The notes below the pieces were generated by a model. It worked only from the letters and a program-made list of their open reading frames with translations. It had not been told where the DNA came from and did no database searches. 12,273 bases of DNA from positions 1-12,273 of the forward strand of contig JARXAV010000298.1 in assembly GCA_029865665.1 (NCBI GenBank). Direction: 5' to 3'. This DNA is from Flectobacillus sp. Lineage in GTDB: Bacteria; Bacteroidota; Bacteroidia; Cytophagales; Spirosomataceae. Shown here piece by piece: positions 6,621 to 12,273 of the stretch (position 1 is its first letter; each line of letters starts with the position of its first letter). A program made the position numbers and the translations under genes.

Positions 6621-9600
6621 TAGTCAACATCCGTACTATCTACCGTTTCTGTTAAGCCTTCTTTCGATTTTCCCAATTTTACTTTTGGTTTGTCGGATGT
6701 TCCAGTGATATTCATAGGAATACCAATAATACCCAGAGGAGGAAGCCCCAGTCTGAAATTCAGATTTAACTTATTATCGAATGTCGTTTGACCATCAAAA
6801 CGCAAACGAAAACCCGCCATTTTTACTTTTGTACGGTCAATCGTAATGACGTTATTGGCAATACTTGTTTTTATCTTCACTTTGGAGATTTCAGCATCTT
6901 TAGCCATGTCTTCTTTTCCACTTGCTTTAGCAACGGCATTAAACAGTTTGAAGCCTTTCGTTTTTACCTGCTCAACCGTAAGAACGCCACCACCTTTCAA
7001 CGATGGGAAAATAGGATCCATATTGGCATTTAATTTACCCGAAAGCTGATAGTCTAGCCCCACTTTTCCTTCTACGCCAGCAGCAGCCGTTGCCATTTTT
7101 CGGAATAAGGGAATTTCATTGTAAGCTCGTTTAATATCAAATTCTTTTGCCGAAACATGGTAGTCGAACGTGGCTTTTTTAGCACTTAAACTCTTATAAG
7201 TGGCTTCCATCGTTACGGGAGCGTTGATAATTTCAAAGCCTGTGCCTTCCATTTTTACTACTCCATTTTGAATGCAAACATCGCCAACAAAATTATTGAG
7301 TAAAAGACCATCATAATTTACCTTGTCTGCTTGTCCACGAAGTTGCACATTGAGGTTTTTAGGAATTTCAACAACCCCTGCATTCCCTTTGCTTGCTTGT
7401 GCTGTTCCCGAATAAGCCATTAGTTCGTCCACTAGGATATGCTTACTTTTTAATTCAAAATTTCCAGTTAGCGACGCATTCGGCTTGGTGGCATAGTTGA
7501 TAATATTATCTAAATTACCGTTGAGTTCAATGTCAGATTTTCCATACTGTCCTTTAAAAACATCAAAGCGTAGTTTATCTTGATTAAAACTAAACACCCC
7601 AGAATGAATTAGGAATGGTTTTGGAAAAAGTAATGTACTCACTTTAAGATTCGCTACTTTGATACTTCCCACATTTTTTAATTTCTCATATTGACCTGCC
7701 ACAGCATCTTTTTGCGTACCACGTAAAGAAACATTGGTCTGAATTACGCCTTTTACGTCGTAATCTTTCATGCCAAAAACCTGATAAAGTTTTCCTATAT
7801 CAACAGAGCCTTTTGAAATCAAATGATAGTTAAGGTTATCAAAGTTTCGTAAGTCGGCTTTTAACATAAAGGGTTGTCCTGCCAATTCAAAAGAAATGGG
7901 TTTGATATTGACTTTCAATTGCTTGAGGTTAATACCCTTATTGATAATGTCGGCACTAATTTGAATTTTTTCGAGCGGTTCTGGAGAATACTTGGTTTTC
8001 AACGTCCCATTACGAAGGTTCAAACTAGCCACTGTCAATGGAAACAAACGGCGTTTAGGCAAGTATTTTCCTTTAGTTTTTATATCAATGGCAAGTTTAC
8101 CAATCAGTTTTGTGCCTTCGAGTGGATATACTTTTTCGATGTCTTCTAAATTAAACAGCGATTGTATTCGGGCATCCATCGGGAAGCCTTCGCCTCCTTT
8201 GATGTGTAAATAGCCTTTGACGAAATTGTCCAACACTTTAAAATTCAATTGATTAAATTGAAGATTGCTATGGAAATAATTATTGTCAGGACAGCTCGCT
8301 ACTGCTTGAATATTGATATTGTTAATGGCTTCTGGCATAGAAGCGAATTTAATCGTTCCTTCTTGAATACTTGATTTTAGCTTAAACACAGGAATACTGC
8401 TAATAAGCGTATCAACTTTATTTTTACCCGAACGGCGTATTTCTTTTTTGTAAATACCATCTGCCAATGCGTCTAATTGGAACATTCCTTTGGCTGTGAA
8501 GGGTAATTCTCCAAGTGCATTACTAGCTTTTTCGAGGTCTAATTGGGTGGCAATTTTAGCAAAAATATGGGCTTGTGTTAATCCTTCTGTTTGGATTTTA
8601 GCATTAAAATAACCCTTGTCTAAGGTAAAATGAACGGTATCTATACGGACTTTTACTTTTTCTGGATTCAGTCCTTTGAGGTTTGCTTCAAACTTCAATA
8701 CGAAATTTTCCATCGGGAAATTCGTTTGCTTGTATGCTACAAATCCGTCGTGGATATTCATTTTAAAAGCCAAGTCTGGACTGGTGTTAGTAGCAGCAAT
8801 ATATTTTCCAGCAAGTGTTAATTCGAGGTTTCCTTTTCCTTTAATTTCCGTCTTATCGAGCCATTTTAAATATTCAGGAGGTAAAGCCGTGATGATATTA
8901 TACAAATCCGTTTCCGCTGCACGGAGTTTAAAATTCATATCATAACCATTGTTTAAAAACTCGAACTTACCCGTCAGGGCAATGGGTAAATGATTGATTT
9001 TTAAATCATTTTTCTGAAAAATAAATGCAAGGGTATTTGTGTTTACACTCGTAATTAGGTCTGCGTTTACCTTTTTGCGTAATACATACGGCTGATTGGC
9101 ATAGTAAAAATCAAGGGAGTCGATGGAGGTATGCGTGTAGAGGTCAAATACCGCTTTACTTAAATCACCTTTACCTGAATAATTAAAGCCGTGAGCTTTG
9201 ACTAACATCGGTAAAGAGCGGTCGTTATAGACCATCTCGCAGTTGATGATTTGAATGTTTTCTAGCCTTAACTTAGCCGTATTGGGTTCGTTGCTTGCTG
9301 TTGGAGTACTAGGTTGACTCTGATAAATTGCATAATTTGCTTTGCCCAAACTATCTACTTGAATATTGATTTCTCCATTGTTTAAGTAGAGTTTATTAAT
9401 AAAAATCTCTTGTTGAAAAATAGCACCAAGGTCAATCCCAAAGGCAAGTTCATCGGCTGAAAGGAGGTTTTCTTGCTGAAAAGGAGCAGCTCCTTTTAGT
9501 GAAACATGGTGTAAGGTTAGAGTTAAAGACGGGAAATGTTCAAAAAAAGAAAGGCTAACTTCTTGAAATGCCAATTCTCCGTTGATTTTACCATTTACCC

Positions 9601-9733
9601 ATTGAGTTACTTTCTCAGCAACTGTCTGAGGGAACAAGGCAGGTAATAGCCATAAGCTAAACAACGAAAGCAAAAGCGTTAAACCTGTTCCTTTTGCAAT
9701 TGTTTTTAATATTCGTTTGGATGAAATCGTCAT
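6620..9733 (-). CDS. Large AsmA-like envelope protein
   Basis: This 1037-residue protein has a single N-terminal membrane anchor (about residues 14-35, rich in Leu) and no other obvious membrane segment. The anchor is followed by PQTVAEKVTQWVNGKINGEL, the AsmA-type start in which a membrane helix leads into a repeated beta-strand domain. The remainder is strand-rich with periodic hydrophobic/polar alternation. The C-terminal 140 residues (SLKGGGVLTVEQVKTKGFKL..., MAGFRLRFDGQTTFDNKLNL) resemble the AsmA C-terminal domain. AsmA-superfamily proteins (AsmA, TamB, YhdP) are bridge-like, and some move phospholipids between inner and outer membranes; a role in outer-membrane homeostasis is inferred. 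The start is set at ATG 9733, just before the anchor; a TTG at 9751 would add six residues. It is convergent with hpf and lies 189 bp downstream of the omega-amidase gene. Confidence 0.85.
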   Translation of the reverse strand: MTISSKRILKTIAKGTGLTLLLSLFSLWLLPALFPQTVAEKVTQWVNGKINGELAFQEVSLSFFEHFPSLTLTLHHVSLKGAAPFQQENLLSADELAFGIDLGAIFQQEIFINKLYLNNGEINIQVDSLGKANYAIYQSQPSTPTASNEPNTAKLRLENIQIINCEMVYNDRSLPMLVKAHGFNYSGKGDLSKAVFDLYTHTSIDSLDFYYANQPYVLRKKVNADLITSVNTNTLAFIFQKNDLKINHLPIALTGKFEFLNNGYDMNFKLRAAETDLYNIITALPPEYLKWLDKTEIKGKGNLELTLAGKYIAATNTSPDLAFKMNIHDGFVAYKQTNFPMENFVLKFEANLKGLNPEKVKVRIDTVHFTLDKGYFNAKIQTEGLTQAHIFAKIATQLDLEKASNALGELPFTAKGMFQLDALADGIYKKEIRRSGKNKVDTLISSIPVFKLKSSIQEGTIKFASMPEAINNINIQAVASCPDNNYFHSNLQFNQLNFKVLDNFVKGYLHIKGGEGFPMDARIQSLFNLEDIEKVYPLEGTKLIGKLAIDIKTKGKYLPKRRLFPLTVASLNLRNGTLKTKYSPEPLEKIQISADIINKGINLKQLKVNIKPISFELAGQPFMLKADLRNFDNLNYHLISKGSVDIGKLYQVFGMKDYDVKGVIQTNVSLRGTQKDAVAGQYEKLKNVGSIKVANLKVSTLLFPKPFLIHSGVFSFNQDKLRFDVFKGQYGKSDIELNGNLDNIINYATKPNASLTGNFELKSKHILVDELMAYSGTAQASKGNAGVVEIPKNLNVQLRGQADKVNYDGLLLNNFVGDVCIQNGVVKMEGTGFEIINAPVTMEATYKSLSAKKATFDYHVSAKEFDIKRAYNEIPLFRKMATAAAGVEGKVGLDYQLSGKLNANMDPIFPSLKGGGVLTVEQVKTKGFKLFNAVAKASGKEDMAKDAEISKVKIKTSIANNVITIDRTKVKMAGFRLRFDGQTTFDNKLNLNFRLGLPPLGIIGIPMNITGTSDKPKVKLGKSKEGLTETVDSTDVD

Positions 9734-9818
9734 GTTTTTTGGTACTAACAACTAATGCTTGGTTAGAGTATCCTACGGTTTAGACCGATAGAATCTATTA
9801 GAGGATAAAATTACATAC

Positions 9819-9848
9819 TTTAGCCCGACCGATGAAAGTCGGGTTAAA
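9819..9848 (-). terminator. 11-bp hairpin between the omega-amidase and AsmA-like genes
   Basis: TTTAGCCCGAC (9819-9829) pairs with GTCGGGTTAAA (9838-9848) with one G-T wobble and an 8-nt loop. The core is GC-rich in an AT-rich spacer and lies 75 bp past the omega-amidase stop on the minus strand. No clean U-tract follows on either strand, so termination is likely but not certain. A weaker GATGAA/TTCATC stem (9877-9901) sits between it and the stop. Confidence 0.4.
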
Positions 9849-9922
9849 ATTATGCGTCCTATAACACTTATTTAACGATGAAATTTTATTTTTAATTCAT
9901 CTAAACTGATTTTATTCCCTTT

Positions 9923-10699
9923 TTAGAAACGAATTTCAAAATCATCCGCATCCAAATAAGCAGGGAATTTCGTTCTAAAATCCACCAACGTCTGCTTCGA
10001 AAGACTTGTGGTATGGCTTATTTCTTGGTGTGCATTATGGAACAAGGTTTGTCCTTTGAAGTCAATCATGGCAGAATCACCAGCGTAAAGTAAGCCTTCG
10101 CCATCTTGTCCCACACGATTTACACCTACCACATAACTTTGATTTTCAAGGGCTCTTGCTTTCAAGAGCGTATTCCAGACTTCCGCACGAGGAGCGGGCC
10201 AGTTAGCTACATAAAGTAGTAAGTCATATTCTTGATTTACATTTCTACTCCATACAGGAAACCGAAGGTCATAACAAATGAGGGGACAAATGTTCCAGCC
10301 TTTCCATGAAACTACTAATTTTTGGTTTCCTTGAGCGTAAAACTGATGCTCGTTACCCATCCGAAACAGGTGGCGTTTATCGTACGTAGCAAAACCTCCG
10401 TCGGGTTGCATCCAAATCAGACGATTGAAGCACTGACCCTCTTCTTTTACGATATAACTTCCCGTGATGACTGCCCCTGTTTGTTGAGCTTGTTGTTTCA
10501 TCCATTTGAAAGTCGTGAAATTCATCGGTTCTGCTAATGATTTGCCGTTCATGGAAAAGCCCGTTGTGAACATCTCTGGTAAAACGATTACATCGGTTGC
10601 AGGTAATTCAGCAATCTTTTCTTCTAAATTAGCTCTGTTGGCATCGGGTTGTTCCCAGTAAAGTGCTGTTTGTATCAGCGAAATTCTTAAATCTTCCAT
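9923..10699 (-). CDS. Omega-amidase, nitrilase superfamily (YafV/Nit2-like)
   Basis: This 258-residue cytoplasmic hydrolase has a complete nitrilase-superfamily Glu-Lys-Cys triad: Glu42 in LPEMFTTGF, Lys108 in YDKRHLF and Cys142 in LICYDLRFP. A second conserved Glu lies in GNEHQFY (residue 116). The sequence around the triad, together with VANWPAPR (164-171) and WNTLLKARALEN (175-186), is that of the YafV/Nit2 branch. These omega-amidases hydrolyse alpha-ketoglutaramate and alpha-ketosuccinamate, the products of glutamine and asparagine transamination, to ketoacids and ammonia. The reaction serves metabolite repair and methionine salvage. The length matches YafV (about 256). It lies downstream of yicC across a terminator-like hairpin, so it probably has its own promoter in the short spacer or depends on read-through. 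The substrate is assigned by family. Confidence 0.92.
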   Translation of the reverse strand: MEDLRISLIQTALYWEQPDANRANLEEKIAELPATDVIVLPEMFTTGFSMNGKSLAEPMNFTTFKWMKQQAQQTGAVITGSYIVKEEGQCFNRLIWMQPDGGFATYDKRHLFRMGNEHQFYAQGNQKLVVSWKGWNICPLICYDLRFPVWSRNVNQEYDLLLYVANWPAPRAEVWNTLLKARALENQSYVVGVNRVGQDGEGLLYAGDSAMIDFKGQTLFHNAHQEISHTTSLSKQTLVDFRTKFPAYLDADDFEIRF

Positions 10700-10715
10700 C
10701 CTTTTTTACAAAAAT

Positions 10716-10742
10716 GAAAGCCTACATTAGATGCAGGCTTTC
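10716..10742 (-). terminator. Terminator after yicC
   Basis: GAAAGCCTACA (10716-10726) pairs with TGCAGGCTTTC (10732-10742) around a TTAGA loop, with one A/C mismatch. On the minus strand ATTTTTG follows the stem. It is 37 bp past the yicC stop and 16 bp before the omega-amidase start, which fits termination of the yicC transcript. Confidence 0.65.
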
Positions 10743-10779
10743 GATAATACCATCTGAATAAACGACTTCTACTTGAAAG

Positions 10780-11658
10780 CTATAAGACGTTAGAAGTTTG
10801 TTCTTTGATTTTTTCTAACTCGTCTTTCATATTCACAACCGAACGCTGAATGACTACGTCGTTTGCTTTTGAGCCAATCGTATTGATTTCTCTACCAATT
10901 TCTTGGGCTAAGAAATTTAACTTCTTTCCATTTCCTTCTTCCAAAACTTCCAAGAAATAGTTTAAGTGCGTACGTAAACGAACTTTCTCTTCTGAGATGT
11001 CGTATTTTTCAATGTAATAAACCAGCTCTTGTTCAAAACGGTTTTTATCAAATTCTTCGTCTTGTAACATATCTGTTACTGCTTTACGAAGACGATCTCT
11101 TACAGAAGGAATACGGGTTTTATCGTGTTCTTCCACCTCAGTAAGTGCCGATGAAATATTGCCGATGTATTCCGCAAATTTTGCTTTCACAATTTCGCCT
11201 TCACGAACACGAAATTGATTACATTCGTCAATTGCTTTTTGAACAGCAAACAAAACCGTTTTCCATTCGTTTGCACTTTGCTCTTCCGAAACACTGTCCG
11301 TATTGAACGCATTGGGCATCGTTAGGGCAATTTTCAAGAGTTCAGCCGTGTCAACAGTTCCAAACAAACTTGCTGTCTCCGCTAAATCTTTGATATACGC
11401 ACCAACTAAAGGGCGATTCACAGACGTACCTGTTGCCGATGGGTCGGTGTATTGAACTTGCATGTTCAACTCCATTTTACCACGCTCTAACTGTTGTGTT
11501 AGGTTGTTTCTTATTTCTATTTCCTTAGAAGACAGGCTTTTTGGGATACGACAATAGATGTCGGTAAATTTTGAGTTTAGCGTTTTTACCTCTACTGTTA
11601 CCGTTACAGTAGGTGCTTCGATAATAGCTTTACCAAAGCCTGTCATTGATTTTAACAT
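10780..11658 (-). CDS. yicC: YicC-family endoribonuclease
   Basis: The 292-residue protein begins MLKSMTGFGKA, the characteristic YicC start, so I placed the start at 11658 rather than at an in-frame ATG 30 bp upstream. The N-terminal YicC-like domain is followed by the C-terminal DUF1732 region, which has EKYDISEEKVRLRTHL (217-232) and GKKLNFLAQEIGREIN (244-259) running on to TIGSKAND (260-267), with KMELNMQV earlier (61-68). Length and motifs match E. coli YicC (287 residues). That protein has been reported as an endoribonuclease that acts with polynucleotide phosphorylase on small RNAs; a cytoplasmic RNA-processing role is inferred here. gmk, a frequent neighbour, is not adjacent: the next gene downstream is the omega-amidase beyond a terminator. 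Upstream lies the heptamer inverted array, which would be in its 5' region or at the end of the preceding transcript. Confidence 0.93.
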   Translation of the reverse strand: MLKSMTGFGKAIIEAPTVTVTVEVKTLNSKFTDIYCRIPKSLSSKEIEIRNNLTQQLERGKMELNMQVQYTDPSATGTSVNRPLVGAYIKDLAETASLFGTVDTAELLKIALTMPNAFNTDSVSEEQSANEWKTVLFAVQKAIDECNQFRVREGEIVKAKFAEYIGNISSALTEVEEHDKTRIPSVRDRLRKAVTDMLQDEEFDKNRFEQELVYYIEKYDISEEKVRLRTHLNYFLEVLEEGNGKKLNFLAQEIGREINTIGSKANDVVIQRSVVNMKDELEKIKEQTSNVL

Positions 11659-11712
11659 AAATTTGTTGTTTAGCCCAGTGATTTTCAATACACAGGGGAA
11701 GGATGTTGAGAA

Positions 11713-11810
11713 AGGTGGTAGGTGTGAGGTAATAGTTATGAGGTAGTAGGTAGAAGTTATTAGGTTGTAGTTTTGAGGTAGTAGTTATTAGGTATTAGTT
11801 AGTAGAAAAC
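11713..11810 (+). repeat. Left arm of heptanucleotide array (AGGTANN-type, 14 units)
   Basis: Fourteen back-to-back 7-bp units fill this stretch without a frame slip: AGGTGGT, AGGTGTG, AGGTAAT, AGTTATG, AGGTAGT, AGGTAGA, AGTTATT, AGGTTGT, AGTTTTG, AGGTAGT, AGTTATT, AGGTATT, AGTTAGT, AGAAAAC. The first AG is invariant, GT next is common (often AGGT), and the last bases vary. The units decay towards the centre of the inverted structure at 11810/11811. Confidence 0.85.
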
Positions 11811-11811
11811 T

Positions 11812-11892
11812 TCTATCTACTACCTGTTACCTCATACCTACTACCTTATACCTTTTACCTACCTCATACCTTTTACCTACTACCTCATACCC
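11812..11892 (-). repeat. Right arm of heptanucleotide array (inverted, about 12 units)
   Basis: Read on the minus strand, the same AGGTANN units run in the opposite direction: AGGTATG, AGGTAGT, AGGTAAA, AGGTATG, a 4-bp partial unit, AGGTAAA, AGGTATA, AGGTAGT, AGGTATG, AGGTAAC, AGGTAGT, then a degenerate AGATAGA. A 21-bp higher-order unit (TATG, TAGT, TAAA variants) appears twice, the second time with a 3-bp deletion. With the left arm it can form one long imperfect hairpin; near the centre about 25 of 30 positions match by eye. Confidence 0.85.
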
Positions 11893-11905
11893 AAATCTCC
11901 TTCTT

Positions 11906-12273
11906 TTATTTTTTCTTTTTCACTTCGAAAAACAAGGCTAGACCGAGTAAACATACCAACATGATAGAAGCTACTAAATCTACTTTGTTACCAACACGTA
12001 CTGATTCTGGCTCGAATTTAAAAACGATTGTATGTTTACCAGCAGGTACGACCATTCCTCTTAAAATATAATCTGCACGGAAATGAGGCTTATACTGACC
12101 ATCTACATACGCTTTCCAATCTTCATTTCCACGATAGAAAATTTCAGAGAAAATAGCTAATTGCTCAGTCTTAGCATCGGACTGATACGTCACTTCATTT
12201 GGCTTATATGTTGTTAACGCAATCTTATTGGTGCTATCTGCTTTGATGGCTAGATTACCAACTTCGGTTGCAA
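11906..12273 (-). CDS. YfhO-family membrane protein, C-terminal end (cut by window edge)
   Basis: The frame is open from the right edge to the stop at 11906, giving about 122 C-terminal residues; the start is outside the window. Readable features are ADSTNKIALTTYKPNEVTYQ, then LAIFSEIFYRGNEDWKAYVDG, YILRGMVVPAGKHTIVFKFEP, and a last membrane helix (VDLVASIMLVCLLGLALFF) ending in FEVKKKK. This is the typical C-terminal beta domain plus final helix of Bacteroidota YfhO proteins (PF09586), which are large multi-pass membrane proteins. Characterised YfhO proteins in Firmicutes affect glycosylation of lipoteichoic acid; the role in Bacteroidota is not established. The positively charged tail suggests a cytoplasmic C-terminus. 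It lies upstream of yicC on the same strand, separated from it by the heptamer array. Confidence 0.85.
   Translation of the reverse strand, partial: ATEVGNLAIKADSTNKIALTTYKPNEVTYQSDAKTEQLAIFSEIFYRGNEDWKAYVDGQYKPHFRADYILRGMVVPAGKHTIVFKFEPESVRVGNKVDLVASIMLVCLLGLALFFEVKKKK

Noticed and set aside
9734..9751. TTG start adding six residues to the AsmA-like protein
   Set aside because: An ATG at 9733 directly precedes the membrane anchor, and TTG starts are rarer.
11659..11688. Longer yicC start (MKITGLNNKF extension)
   Set aside because: YicC proteins start at M(I/L)KSMTGFG; the extra ten residues do not fit the family.
11713..11892. Tandem repeats considered as a CRISPR array
   Set aside because: Units are 7 bp, contiguous, degenerate and reverse direction midway; there are no spacers or cas genes.
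11906..12193. Independent 95-residue small membrane protein starting at an internal GTG
   Set aside because: The frame stays open to the window edge with YfhO-like sequence upstream of the GTG, so it is the C-terminus of a longer gene.

Overview
The window looks like chromosomal DNA of a Bacteroidota bacterium, probably of the Cytophagales type. It is AT-rich and its start codons lack clear Shine-Dalgarno sequences. Secreted proteins carry lipoprotein signals with a CLSC lipobox. The gene families (YfhO, large AsmA-like, short HPF, imelysin-like/di-heme peroxidase, DUF839) fit this phylum. The genus cannot be fixed from sequence alone. I see no rRNA, tRNA, CRISPR array, transposase, phage gene or plasmid function.

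Region 1 (1-3739, all minus strand) reads 5'->3' as: a PhoX-like/DUF839 lipoprotein, a perfect 13-bp hairpin, a lipoprotein fusing an imelysin-like helical domain to a di-heme cytochrome c peroxidase, and the N-terminal part of a DUF2157-like membrane protein cut by the window edge. The first two genes are probably a functional pair in the cell envelope. Their combination of predicted propeller, imelysin-like domain and di-heme enzyme recalls imelysin operons of Proteobacteria.

Region 2 (3740-6612, plus strand) starts with a 347-bp divergent intergenic stretch. It continues with a FAN1-type VRR-NUC DNA repair nuclease, then a 402-bp non-coding stretch with three overlapping stem-loops, then a short ribosome hibernation factor (HPF). 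HPF ends at a strong terminator shared with the convergent gene.

Region 3 (6620-12273, all minus strand) reads 5'->3' as: the C-terminus of a YfhO-family membrane protein, a striking inverted array of 7-bp repeats, yicC, a terminator, a nitrilase-superfamily omega-amidase, and a 1037-residue AsmA-like envelope protein. These are mostly housekeeping functions (RNA decay, metabolite repair, outer-membrane maintenance) separated by structured spacers, so they are probably several transcription units rather than one operon.

The most unusual items are the heptanucleotide inverted array at 11713-11892, the imelysin-like/peroxidase fusion with its PhoX-like partner, and the nested hairpins upstream of hpf. 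I found no clear new defence system or mobile system.
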